Positions 24,723-36,930 of a stretch of 64,000 bases of DNA are shown here, one piece after another. The notes beneath the pieces were generated by a model. That model searched no databases and was not told the DNA's origin. It saw only the letters and a program-made list of their open reading frames with translations. A program made the position numbers and the translations under genes. This DNA comes from Chaunax sp. Z400. Its lineage: Eukaryota > Chordata > Actinopteri > Lophiiformes > Chaunacidae. Each line of letters begins with the position of its first letter. The first letter of the stretch is position 1. The stretch lies in NCBI GenBank assembly GCA_037577475.1, contig CM075192.1, positions 8,726,908 to 8,790,907 of the forward strand, written 5' to 3'.

Positions 24723-25670
24723 AAGATAAGATAAGATAATATATTCCTTTATTAGTCCCACAGTGGGGAAATTCTCAATATTGCAGTAGCAGTGTACAGA
24801 AGCCCAGTGGGGGAGGGGAAAATATAAAAAAATACAAATACTATAAACAAGGGGTAAAGTGTCTCAAAAATATTGCACAAATACTATAACGAGGGTAAAG
24901 TGTCTCAAAGTATTGCACAGACAAAAAATACAAGATATTGTTTGGTCTACTGGGAGCAGTGCTGGTTGTATAGTCTAACAGCTGCAGGAAGGAAAGACTT
25001 GCGATAGCGCTCCTTCACCCACTTTGGGTGAAGCAGCGTGTCGCTGAAGGAGCTCTCCAGTGCTGTTATGTGGTCCCGCATCGGGTGGGGGTCATTGTCC
25101 ATCATGGATGACAGTTTTGTTGTCATCCTCCTTCCTCCCACCACCTCCACCAGGTCCAGGGGGTATCCCAGGACAGAGCTGGCCTTCTTTATCAGCTTGT
25201 CAAGTCTTCTCCTGTCTGACACTGAGATGCCGCTGCCCCAGCAGACCACACCATAAAAGATGGCTGATGCCACCACGGTGTCATAAAATGTCTTAAGGAG
25301 TGCCCTCTGCACTCCAAAGGACCTCAGTCTCCTGAGCAGAGAGATTCTGCTCTGGCCTTTCTTCTAAAGTGCAGTAGTATTGTCTGTCCAGTCCAGTTTA
25401 TTGTTCAGGTGAACACCCAGGTACTTGTAAGATGTCACCATCTCAATGTCACAATGTTCACTGGGTCCAGGGGGGAGTGTGTGTGCCTGCGGAAATCCAC
25501 CACCAGTTCCATGGTTTCCCCCGCGTTGATCTAGAGTTGGTTCCGCTGGCACCAGTCCACAAAGTCCTGTGTCAGTTCTCTGTATTCCCTGTCGTCCCCA
25601 TCTGTGATGAGACCGACGATGGCAGAGTCGTCAGAGAACTTCTGCAGGTGACAGGTGGGTGAGTTGTAGT
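24723..25670 (-). mobile_element. 5'-truncated L2/Rex1-type LINE, 3' end
   Basis: The minus strand encodes the C-terminal half of a LINE reverse transcriptase: a FSDDSAIVGL-type palm motif around 25600, then SYKYLGVHLNNKLDW, ASAIFYGVVCWGSGIS, RRRLDKLIKKASSVLG and RYRKSFLPAAVRLYN. Several frame breaks separate these blocks. The 3' untranslated part ends at 24723-24775 in a phrase that, read on the minus strand, is GGGACTAATAAAGGAA followed by ATCTT repeats. The clade assignment (L2/Rex1 group) is from these motifs. It lies in the same orientation as grik4. Confidence 0.82.
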
Positions 25671-25783
25671 GGATATATATATATCGTCGTCATGGGGAAT
25701 GCTATCTTGCAGCATACAGATGGCACTACATTCATTTGCACGCCTTGCTGCTGCAGTAGAGCAATGGTTGCCCCTGCTGCAAA

Positions 25784-25805
25784 GGGGGGGGGGGGGGGGG
25801 GGGGG
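25784..25805. repeat. Poly-G run (22 G)
   Basis: Twenty-two consecutive G on the plus strand, poly-C on the grik4 sense strand. Such runs can form G-quadruplexes and are prone to length errors in assembly. Confidence 0.9.
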
Positions 25806-26702
25806 CTGTGTTTGCTGCACTTGATAGCGGTACATGCTAGGTGGCAGCAGAGATCTTAAATCCTGACTGAACAGGTGTAAATGTAATCGTCCAATAGCCC
25901 AGCAGACAGTCATTCCTTATGGTAATACACCCACAAGCTGTTTGCCACTTAAACTCAGACATGCACAACCTCAAACAAGATAGAAGTGAGATTTGTATTT
26001 TCTTGTTTACTGCCTTCAGTTTTCACGGTGGATTTGGAGAGAAGAAGCTTTCCAATAAACCAGTAGCAAGAAAGCCGCTTGTTTCTTTGATTGATTGAAT
26101 GTATTTGGTAAAAATTCATATATACAGTACTGTATAGTACATACAAATATAGATGAATACAGAGGATAACACATAAAGTATACCATACTTATTTCCAATG
26201 TTGGCCTGCCTGTGCTTGGTGGAAACTACAGTAACAGCCAAAGCCAGAGAAAGGTTGCAGTCTTGTGCTACATGTGCCACCCGGTGGTTGGTGGTGCACA
26301 CTGCAACTACTGCTGGAAAAACAATTCCCCCTCTCTCCCCCCACCACTCTGTTACCACAGTACGGCAGAGTTAACGCTGCAGCAATGCGTGCAAATGAAT
26401 GTAGTGCCATCTGTACAGTAGCTTATACTCACATACACTTCGAGGCCAAGGAAATCTGTACAGCTGTAACACTCCCAAATGGCTCAACGTGCTGTGTCAT
26501 AGTTCCCTGTCAGGCCCTCAGCGCTTCACCAGGCAGCTAATGCCTTGAAGAAATGGGCTTCCGTGCTCAACATTAATCCCTACAGCATTTCTGTCCACAC
26601 TTCCCTCCTTCCTATCTGTCAGCGCAAATTTAATGTCACATATTCACAAGAACACAGGCCATTGTGATTGTTCAGGCTCTGGTGGATCCCAAGTCGTGAT
26701 AA

Positions 26703-26932
26703 GTTGAGTTGAGATACTTTATTAATCCCACAGGGGAAAATTCTTTCTCTGCATTTGACTCATCCCTGAGGAGCAGTGGGCTGCCATTACATTACTGCGC
26801 CCGGGGAGAAAATTGGGGTTCAGTATCTTTGCTGAAGGATACTTCGACTTGCAGACTTCCAGGGGCTGGGGATTGAACCACGACCTTTCGTTCTGTGAAC
26901 GAGCGCTCTACCTCCTGAGCCACAGCCTCCCC
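26703..26932 (-). mobile_element. tRNA-derived SINE with LINE-like 3' tail
   Basis: Read on the minus strand it begins GGGGAGGCTGTGGCTCAGG, with the A box in TGGCTCAGGAGG and the B box in GGTTCAATCCC. The middle has AAGATACTGAACCCCAA, a phrase common in teleost SINEs. The tail reads CCCTGTGGGATTAATAAAGT, which matches the tail of the LINE at 24723-25670 (CACTGTGGGACTAATAAAGG). The tRNA-like head is not a functional tRNA gene. Confidence 0.88.
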
Positions 26933-27291
26933 GTAACAGCAGTTAGCTATGTGGTTGTAATGCCTGAGCACCAAAACTTCTAGCACATGCTGGCCAATCC
27001 TCCCTCATTGCTGCTGAGACATTTAAATGTTCTGTTAAACAGACTCAACACCGGGATCCTCTTTTTCCCCCCTCTCTGTTCTAAGAAGAGTTGTTTCTTG
27101 GCTTATGTCCACCAAGCATTTTCTTAACCATAAATAGTCTACATAAAATATAAAATATGTACTCTGCATAGCACAAAATCCAGGAGCTACAGCTTTCTGT
27201 GATGTTATATGCACATCTAGCCATTTTTTACCATGCAGTTCCAATCTCAATGGTGGTAAATCATGGAGGTAAGGTAAGGTAAGATAAGATA

Positions 27292-27550
27292 AGCAACTTT
27301 AAAAACGCATTTTAAGTACTCAAAACCAAAACATGTTAAATCATGAATATCATCATTTAGTCATAACATAGAAATAACAGTCATTGGTGCATTTCAGAGT
27401 AAATGATGATGTTGGTGAGAGGTTGTTGTGCAGGACTGAAAAACACCTGGCCAAAGCAATAATTAATATCCTACTGAAACAACTGATAATGCCATGGCTT
27501 CCGCAAAACTTGCATGACCAGGCAGTTGGGATGCTGATGATGCTGATGAC
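27292..27550 (+). mobile_element. Tc1-like fragment, second near-identical copy
   Basis: This 259-base copy of 24344-24602 has the same length and only two base differences that I can find (near 27350 and 27487). It is preceded by a short (GGTAA)n(GATAA)n run at 27268-27291 and lacks the transposase part that follows the first copy. Confidence 0.9.
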
Positions 27551-28911
27551 CTGCGGAATCACATGGCTCTCAAAAAACTGAATATAAAATATATAAAAAA
27601 CAAATGTACGTGTAAAAACTCTGAAAAAGTGAGATCTTCATAATAGATCCCTTCAGACTACCCCCAGAAATGCTGAGATTGAACACTGGACTTGATATTG
27701 GTGAAAACCCAATCTGAAAATTATCATGGAAATTGCTTTGTTTTCCTCACACAACATGAAATATGACCAAATTCAGTTTTGAATAAATGATAACAGATTA
27801 TTTCAGAAAATAATAACTATATATTAGGAAATATTTTAGTTAAAAATTGCTGATATTTACTTCCTTTAACAAAAAAGAAATGACAATGATTTAATGACAA
27901 CGGTGTTGGCTGCAGTATGAGATGTCTGAGTTCTGTCTCGTCAACTGTCTCAAGTGCTTGCTCATGGTGGATTGTTGGGTTTCTTTAGAATAAAGAGTCT
28001 GTCTAGATCTGCTCTTTTTGGAAAGTGCCTGCCTATTTAGAATAATCTGGCGGTGAAGTGCTGCTTCAGCTGATGTACCTGCACCATTAATAAATGTGTA
28101 TATATATACTATGTACTATATGGATTTATGTGATATATATTTAATGACAGACAAATAGAAATGTAAATTCTGACTTGTCAGATATAGTAAACACTTATAC
28201 AGTATGTGTGTATAAACTGTGGAAATGTGTGTTGTGTAATGACATGTAATTAAAAATACATTTAAAGTTAGATATAATACCATGGTATGTGTATTAATAT
28301 AATATATACTAGACACATCACCTTTTTGAACAAATTCATCCACTGGTTCAAGGGGTCGACTAATATTTGTGAATATGAGTATCTTAATAACCTCCACACG
28401 CCGAGTGCCCCCGGTACGACAATACTGTATAAGGGCGCGCTAACCATTTAGCAAAGAATAGCAAATGATTAAACTTAATTTCTTACAGCAGAAATTATGT
28501 CTTCTCTTTGCTGTTTTTCTATCCTATGTTGAGTAGAAGTGCATAACACTGGTTCTAACGGACAGTCCAATGTCCATGTGTCACTTTCAAATGATTCCTG
28601 ATGGTCTCCTGCTATTTTCAGTTCCGGAGTAACATTCCTCATGCCGAGGAGGGAGGGCTCTGTTGTTTGCGCACAACATATTTACCTCCTTGTAATTGGC
28701 CAGTGGTGTTGTTCTTGATATGGATCTGAGGCCTTCCACTCAATTCTATTGGCTCTGATGGTTCCATAGAAGTGTCAATCATGCAAATTGGTCAGTGCCT
28801 TGCTACATAACCTCCATTGTCTGACGAGCGGCTCAGCCGCCATTACGCAGCCGAGCAAATAGACTAGTGGCACCTTTTTATTAAGAATTATCCAGGATCA
28901 TCATCCAGAAA

Positions 28912-29560
28912 GTGGACCGTTTTGGTGGTGTTGTCATAATGGTGGGAGCCATTGCTAATGGATGGCGGTAAGACCTTGTCCACATCCACGGTCCTAGGTC
29001 CACAAGTCATTCCCAGGATACATCAATCAGGCATCACCTTCATGCATGACAATGCCAGACCACATGTGGCTCATGTCTGTCAGGAGTAGCTTACCTGGAC
29101 CTGAACAATGTCGCTGTCCTTCTTTGCCCAGCATATTCACCAGATCTCAACCCAATAGAGCATCTATGGGATATTCTGGATCACTGGGTGAGATGGAGAG
29201 ATCCTGCTCCAGCAACACATGAACAACTTGTCACAGCACTGCAGGAAGAATGGCATGCCATCCTACAAGTCCAGATTAAAAGTCTTATCCATTCAGGAGT
29301 AGTGATAGTAGTAATAAATGCTGGAGGAGGTCACACGTGTTACTGACTGTTGTTGTTGTTCTCTGTCTCACCATCCACACTTTTTGACTTGTAAACACTA
29401 AGGCAACAACCACTAATTTGTACAACCAATAATTCATACAAAAATTGTATACCGTTTAAGTGTGAATAAAGCTGTGTCAACCATAATTTGCCTTTGATAT
29501 TTAATCAGAACAAGACAGCATGAAATCCTACAAAATATGCATTTTTATTGTTTCTATTTT
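28912..29560 (+). mobile_element. Degenerate Tc1-like transposon
   Basis: The plus strand encodes broken Tc1 transposase text: GGVVIMVGAIANGWR, then HDNARPH-type sequence, then YSPDLNPIEHLWDILDHWVR and the C-terminal ALQEEWHAILQ stretch. Frames are broken by stops and shifts. The 3' end at 29440-29560 is the same as the fragments at 20533-20680 and 56902-57050 (inverted). The terminal CTGAGCAAC end is missing, so the right end is truncated. Confidence 0.88.
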
Positions 29561-30339
29561 AAACATATGTTTTAGCATTCACAAGCAGGCTGAATGTAGC
29601 TTAAAAAAAAAAGCTGAGTAAGTGAGATCCTTACCTATACATCATTCTGTCATACATTTTCCTTCTGGTTAGAGCATTCTGATTAATTGGATATTAACAG
29701 TAGGAGTCACTATCCTCTTTATGTGGTGGAGTGACAACATGCTTTGATTTAAAACTAGAGTTAAAACAGGGGCACTCCAAGCAAAGATAATCAATCTCCA
29801 CATTACTTACAAGTTGTCAACCACATCAAAGTGGCTTCCCAGACTTCTTATCTGCAGCCAGCAGCTACTATCAGTCAAACTGCTGGTCGATGAATCACCA
29901 AAATAAAAATGTTTCCTACATGTCTATTTGGAGGGCACACCTTCAAAGACTAAACAGTAACTCATTCTCAGTTTAGCTTTGCCAGAAAGTCTTAAGACTG
30001 CCATGACAGTAATCCTGTGTAAAGTCTACTTGCACACCTTATTACAAATCATGACTTATTTATTTTAATGCCATGTAATGTAGTAACAAACCTGCAGAGA
30101 TTAATTACCCTAGTCTGCAGATCCCTTCTGTGTTTCTCAGCTCATTGCTTTGGTTTTACACAAAGGTTCAAGATGTCATAGCAACATTTTTAATGCTCTG
30201 CTTTGTGCCAGACTTTGGTGCCAGTTTTATTGAAGTATAGATGAATGGAGAAGCACAATAAAAAACCTGAACATTTTATACTATCTGCCGACTGGCATAT
30301 TGTTGAATGGACAGACCACTTTCTCATCTCTCCCCTCTC

Positions 30340-30538
30340 AGTTTTATTTTTAAAGATATATTTCTGGGCATTTTTTTGCCTTTATTGTGCAATGGGCACA
30401 GCTGATCAATTGACAGGAAATGGGGGAGAGAGCAAGGGGGTAGACATGGGGCAAAGGGACTCGGGTGGAGTCGAGCCTGCGGCTGCCATGACAGTACTGT
30501 ATCCTCAGTATATGGGGCACATGGTCTTCTAATTAAAC
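30340..30538 (-). mobile_element. SINE-like repeat with AATAAAGGCA tail
   Basis: Read on the minus strand it has CCATGTGCCCCATATACTG, GCCGCAGGCTCGACTCC (a degenerate B box), CCCTTTGCCCCATGTC, then TTTCCTGTCAATTGATC and ends GCACAATAAAGGCAAAAAAATG. The order and tail match a common tRNA-derived teleost SINE. The A-box part is diverged. Confidence 0.75.
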
Positions 30539-31068
30539 TTAACAGGTCCGTCCCTCTAAGTATCATGGGTTATGTAAGCACCAGTATTTTGGTAGTGTTG
30601 TTATTTAGCTTATGTTCATGTGTATTCAATGTTAATTTAAAAAAAAAAATCTATTTATTCATCCTTTATTTAGGAGAGATACAAGATCTCTTCTTCCAGT
30701 TTTAATTTAAAAATGTATGTGCATGTCAGTTTCATTAATGTTATGCTACATTTATAACAAACTTTAGCTAAAGGCTTTAGTAATTAGCTAAACTTTGATA
30801 ATAACCAGACTAACCAAAATAACCTTTTAACCCATTAGTTTAGACTACATTATACAAGGTAGTCTACAGTTTTTGATATGGTGACCAGGCAGATTAGCCA
30901 GGGATTGCTTCTTTCACATTTATAAAGCATCATTTTCTGATGATTAAGTTTGTTATTACACTATTTCTTAAGTTTCAGATAGTCCAACAACTATGGCTTT
31001 GCTGCTTAAGAGTTAGTTTGTAGCCTAGGATAGAGATGTTTTTTGAAGCCATATTTCAATATTTTTTG

Positions 31069-31504
31069 TGTTAGAGTGGTACTATGAGCATGTTTTCTGA
31101 GTATAGAGTTATACGTCATGGGAACAACATAGATCATGGTTGTGTTACAGCTTTATGCTCCCTGTGCTGTTTGTCTCTTCTCTGCTCCTCCTTCCTTTCT
31201 AGTTCTACCCAGGTGTTGTTCATATGGAGTGATCACGACGTGCACCTGGACCTGAGAGAAGTGTTCAAAAGCTGCTGCTCAGCATCAGAAGGGAGAAGCT
31301 TCTGGACTGGGGACTGCTGGTCGTGATGCCTCTCAGCCTGGGATTTGTTTTGAACTGTTATGCTAATAATTAGTGTCATTTTTATTATCTTTGTTAATAA
31401 ATCCTATGGATTTGGTCTTTTTGAAGGTGTCTTTCTGTGGTTAATTTGGGTCAGTGATGGTAAACTGTTCACCCCATAGGGCCACTTAAGTGTGGGGCGT
31501 AACA
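31069..31504. mobile_element. Possible solo LTR
   Basis: The segment starts TGTTAGAGTGG and ends GGGGCGTAACA, giving a 5-base inverted TGTTA/TAACA pair as at LTR ends, and has an AATAAA signal near 31397. I see no target duplication and no internal domain, so it may equally be another kind of repeat. Confidence 0.35.
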
Positions 31505-31616
31505 GGTGTGTGTCATTATTTTTAAAAACAAAAATTAATTTATCTAGTGAAAATATTTGGTTTACAAATTATTTTTAAATGTATTAAAAATAACAGAGAA
31601 CAAGTATAAATACTGC

Positions 31617-33523
31617 TCCATGAATCGCCACCTTATCCTGGTGGAGGGGTTTGAGTGCCTGAATGATCCTATGAGCTGTGTTGTCCGGGGGCAATTCGCC
31701 CCATTGATAGGGTCTCCCACGGGAAATTGGTCCTAGGTGACAGGCCAGACCAAGAGCGGTTCATTGTACCCTTATGAAGGAGAAAAACAGGATCCAGATT
31801 ACCTCGCCCGGATCGAGGATACCGGGGCCCCACCCTGGTGCCAGGCCTGGGGAAGGAGCTCGTCGGCGAGCGCCTGGTGGTCGGGCCTTAACCCATGGGG
31901 CCTGACCGGGCACAGCCCGAAGGAGCCACATGGGTCCGTCCTCCAGTGGGCCCACCACCTGCAGGAGGAATCATAGGGGTGCGGTGCAATGTGGATCGGG
32001 TGGCAGACAAAGGCGGAGGCCCTGCCGGACCGATCCCCCGCTACCAAAACTGGCTTTGGGGACATGGAATGTCACCTCTCTGGTGGGGAAAGAACCCGAT
32101 CTGGTGCGTGAGGTTGAGAGATATCCGCTAGATATAGTCGGGCTCACCGCAACACATGGCACGGGTTCTGGAACCAAGCTCCTTGAGAGGGGTTGGACTT
32201 TATTCCAAGCTGGAGTTGCCCATGGTGAGAGGCGTCGAGCAGGTGTGGGTCTACTCGTAGGCCCTCGGCTCGGTGCCTGTACGTTGGGGTTTTCCCGAGT
32301 GAACGAGAGGGTTGCTTCCCTGCGCCTTCGGGTCGGGGACGGGCTCTGACTGTCGTTTGTGCTTATGCACCAAACGGCAGTTCGGAGTACCCACCCTTCC
32401 TGGAGTCCTTGGATGGGGTGTTGCAGAATGGCCCTACTGGGGACTCTGTAGTTCTTCTGGGGGACTTCAATGCTCATGTTGGCAATGACAGTGTGACCTG
32501 GAGGGGCGTGATTGGGAGGAACGGCCTGCCTGATCTGAACCCAAGTGGTGTTCAGTTATCGGACTTCTGTGCTAGTCACAGTTTATCCATAACGAACACC
32601 ATGTTCGAACATAAGGGTGTCCATAAGTGCACATGGCACCAGGACACCCTAGGTCATAGGTCGATGATCTCCTTTATTTTTGTCCGGTTTGGTGGATTCA
32701 GGATCGCTTCTCTGCTTTTTGCAGATGATGTGGTCCTGTTTGCTCCATCATGCCGTGACCTCCAGCTGTCATTGGGACAGTTTGCAGCTGAGTGTGAAAC
32801 GGCCGGGATGACAATCAGCACCTACAAGTCTGAGGCCATGGTTCTCAGTCGGAAAGGGTGGATTGCTCACTCCAGGTCAGGGATGAGTTGCTGCCCCAAG
32901 TGGAGGAGTTCAAGTATCTCGGGGTCTTGTTCACAAGTGAGGGAAGAATGGAGCGGGAGATTGATAGACGGATCGGGGCAACGTCTGCAGTGATGCAGAT
33001 TCTGTATCAGTCTGTTGTGGTGAAAAGAGAGCTAAGCCACAAGGCAAAGCTCTCGATTTACCGGTCAATCTACGTTCCTACCCTCACCTATGGTCATGAG
33101 CTTTGGGTAATGACCAAAAGAACAAGATCGCGGATACAAGCGGCCGAAATGAGCTTCCTCTGTAGGGTGTCTGGGCTGACCCTTAGAGATAGGATGTGGA
33201 GCTCAATCATTCGGGAGGGGCTCAGACTGGAGCCGCTGCTCCTCCACATTGAGAGGAGTCAGCTGAGGTGGTTCCGGCATTTGGTAAGGATGCCCCCCGG
33301 ACGCCTCCCTGGGGAGGTATTTCGGGCATGTCCCACTGGGTGGAGACCCCGTGGTAGACCCAGGACACGCTGGAGGGATTATATCTCTCGGCTGGCTTGG
33401 TAACGCCTTGGTGTATCCCCAGAAGAGCTGGAGGAGGTGGCTGGGGAGAGGGAGGTTTGGGCTTCTCTGCTGAGACTGGTGCCCCCGCGACCCGGATAAG
33501 CAGAAGAAAATGGATGGATGGAA
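31617..33523 (+). mobile_element. Internally deleted RTE-clade (Rex3-like) retrotransposon
   Basis: The left part (31617-32050) is the element's leader. The endonuclease follows: LGTWNVTSLVGKEP at about 32052, GVGLLVG, then VVLLGDFNAHVGND and LGHRSMISFI, with a frame break near 32350. At about 32670-32690 the frame runs straight into the C-terminal reverse transcriptase: RFGGFRIASLLFADDVVLF, then ELLPQVEEFKYLGVLFTSEG, YVPTLTYGHELWVMTKR and RMPPGRLPGEVFRACPTG. It ends in ATGGATGGATGG. The whole central part (end of endonuclease, linker, fingers and early palm) is missing: about 1.9 kb remain, against roughly 3 kb expected for the family. Inserted antisense to grik4. Dead as an autonomous element. 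Confidence 0.9.
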
Positions 33524-34521
33524 GGTAAAATTACCTGTGTGCATCTATGTAGATAAGGCATAGAGAATTATTTTGTGGCAATGGAAACAACCTGTAGATA
33601 CCAGTAAACAAGCTGTAACTCACAATTAGAAGTCTTTTATTCAGGGCTATGGCACTATTGGTGTGGAAGTGAAACTAATTGCATCTGAAAATGGTTCTCA
33701 GGCAAACATCGAAGGCAAAGGTAACTGAGCGTTTAATCATCCGGTAGCTCCACTGTAACACAGGTGAGTGCCAAAGAAATGTCAGGCGGGTTGAGACGAG
33801 GGAGACAAAAAACGGAAGCAAGCTGAGGAAAGAATAGAGAGAAACTGACAGTCTGACAGACAGAAGAAGAGAACAACAATGTGAGGCTGAGACAGGGAGA
33901 AAAGGAACACAGGAGGAAAACATACACGCATAATAGATATAAATAGGGTGAGGAATGGTGAGGGAGTTGCAATCAGCACTCATTAAGTGGTCTGATTGAA
34001 TTTAGTAGTGTAAAATTTGATTCTGTTGTCAAAAGCAATCTGTCTCATGTTCTCCCCTTTATTGGTTCATTTCTCAAGACACACAGTTTCAAGGGATAGC
34101 ATTTAGCTTTGTTCCTGTTTAGTCTCTTTGGGCTATGAATACATTTCAAGTTAAAACTGAGTTTTTGTGTCTCTCCTTTATTATTTCAGATTTTTTTTAA
34201 TATATATTTCTTATATTATACTTTTATTATTACTTCATCTTTTAAATATCATCCACTGTGTATTTTGAATTTTCATCTTCGACTTCAATTCTTTCAACTC
34301 TGTCTCAAATCTTGTTTGGCTACATGGTTTTGCGCTTACCGTTGTCATGTTACTTTGAGTTTCCTGTCTTTGTTTTTTCTGTCAAAGCAATTTGTAAACA
34401 GTTGTTTTCAAAGGTGCTGTATAAATAAAGATTGTTATTATTTAGAGGAAGCCATTTATTTGGTATTAGAATAGGAAGTCAAAAATGTTGTTTATGCTCT
34501 ATTGATTATGTAAAGTCTCAT

Positions 34522-34995
34522 TTCCACTGTGTAGTACCAGCTATACTCGACTCCACTTGCCTTCTTTGGTTTTCCATTAGGGAAAAAGTATCTGGTACCT
34601 GGTACTACTTTTTTAGTACCACCTCAGTTGCGGTTCAAAGCAAGCTGAACAGGTACTAAAAGGTCATGTGAAACGTTACAGACCACTGATTGGTCAGAGA
34701 GAATAGATTCTGCGCCATTGCTTCATCAATGCCCGGCAAGTCAAGCTACTTCAGCGACCGTAACTTTTAAAAAAAAAATAGCAGCCGCTATATTGAGGAG
34801 GTGCAGACATTCCTGTCTTTGACAGCTGATGAGAGGATCAGGCGGATGAGAGGTGTTTGTTCCGTTGAAGATACGCCACGGCAGTTTCACGCGGTTACCT
34901 TCTACCATGAAGAGGTTCTATCCAGTAATGGAAAATGACCTGCGGAAAATACCGAGTCGAGTCAAGTACGGCCGGTACCGTTATTGTAGTGGAAT
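34522..34995 (+). mobile_element. PIF/Harbinger-derived miniature element
   Basis: The ends are inverted: TTCCACTGTGTAGTACC at the left and, reversed, TTCCACTACAATAACGGTACC at the right, each followed by an ACTCGACTC-like word. Inside, at about 34793-34855, a frame reads IEEVQTFLSLTADERIRRMR, which resembles the start of the Myb/SANT-like protein encoded by Harbinger elements. The element is about 470 bases, so nearly all of the two original genes is lost. Confidence 0.65.
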
Positions 34996-36930
34996 TGTGG
35001 CTTTGGATTATAGCTGAGTATTACACTTCACTACTTTTTTGATGAGAACTGTAAAATGTCTGAGTATCAAAAACTGTGAATTAAGGTCAAGTTAAATTTT
35101 ATTATCCCATTGGGAAATATTAACTCATACACATCTCGCTCAAAACACAGAGATAAACTCTGTATGCGTTGACTCTCTCTCTTTCTCAGAGAGACATAAA
35201 GGTACAGAGTTTTACCTTTTTCATGCAGCTCAGCCACAAAAAGGTACAACTCTATCTCTTGTTTTGTCACAGTGGATGTGTGCTCCTTTCTGTGCATATG
35301 TGTATCTGTGGGTTAGTGTGTTTCCCACACTGTGACAGAAAGGCTGGCAGCTCTGCAGACAGAAGTTTGACAAGCGTTTAATGAGGAAGCTCTCACAGGA
35401 CACAGGCTTTGCAAAAGTTAACACACGCACTCATACACAATCACATTAACTCTCGCACACGCAGTGAGCAGTGTGGAAAATGGAGGCTCCTCGTTTGGCA
35501 GCAAACATACCTCAACAAAATACAATTTGCAAATGTATTCTTGCCTTAATAACACTGAGATTGCGCTCTGATCTGCACAGATTATTTTAAGGAAGGAGTC
35601 AAATGGAATAAAATGAACGAGAATAGTTTCAAATTTGACCAGGCATCAGTGAGGACACCGTTGCTCTGTGGTAGAATGAATGTAAAAACTGATTTTCTTT
35701 CCATCCAGTCCAACAAGCTCTGGGTTACCTTGTTTGTTGAATGTACAAGTGTTCGTGTCATTCTACTACCTGTCCACTGTGCACCTAACAGGAGCTTGCA
35801 AGGAGGGGTTGCGAATTAGTAGTGGTGAAGAGGAAGTGGATGTGCAGTAGTGCCATATGGAGATCAGAGATATAACGAGCAGCTACATCTGTTGGCTTGG
35901 ACTCAGAGGGCCAACAGAATAAAACTCGTCAGATATGGCTTGTAGGAAAGTTAGCATTAGTGCGGTTCTTTGGCATTTGAAGTGGTTGATATACATGACA
36001 TCATGTTGACCTGGCTATCACTGGCTTGGCAGAAAGACTGAGCTGTCCTTGAGAACACTTTGTACTGCGGCCAAGTGGTCAGCAGCCGTTCAGTCTCAGT
36101 GAGCTGAATACAAGGTCGTCTGAAGCGACACGAGGAACAGTTTGGTTATAATCAAAGAGTTGACACAGCTAACAGTTTGGAGTCCATCAGTGGTGAACAA
36201 AAAAAACAATAAACAACCAACAACCAATAGCAGATCACAGAGAATGAAGCCTGGGCGTTTGTAGCCTTCTGCACACCAGCCAATTATATTGGCCAATGAA
36301 CATTAGAGCACAGATGTTGTTGGAGACATTGTCCATCAATCAGCAAATGAGATGCCATGGCTGGAATGCTAAAGTTGAGCTGGCAAGGATGTTGATGCAG
36401 AGTGCCAGGAGATGGAGGAAGGCAGGTGGGAGTCTATTATTTCTACCTGACCCCCTTTAAACCAAAAGGTTTATGGGACACTCGCCTGCTGGCATCTGGA
36501 AAAGGCAGAAAAACATGTGGCGAGAGATGATTCACCGTCCATGGGAGAGTGAGATCTCTGTCCTATTAACAGTCTCCATACCCAGCCTCAGCCCTTGCAG
36601 CCAGATCTCTATTTGTGGTGGTAATCATCCCACATCAGTAGCCTGCAGTGAGAGCAGAAGCAGACCAGTTATATAGACGAGGGTAGCAGATCCCATGGTG
36701 CCTTTTAGGGGGGTGGAACATTGACCACAAAGATCTCTATCTCATTGATCCGCCAGTTCAGAGAGGAAAAAGTTCCTTTACTCCAGAGAGGCTTGTTCCC
36801 CACTCCATCACTCTATTTCAAATCTAATGAAAAAAAAGAAATACTTTAAAACTGCTGGTAAAAGTGTAGTTTTACCACAGTAACAGAAGCTCCCTCAGGA
36901 AGACTAAACCTTTGTGGATATCAGCTATAC

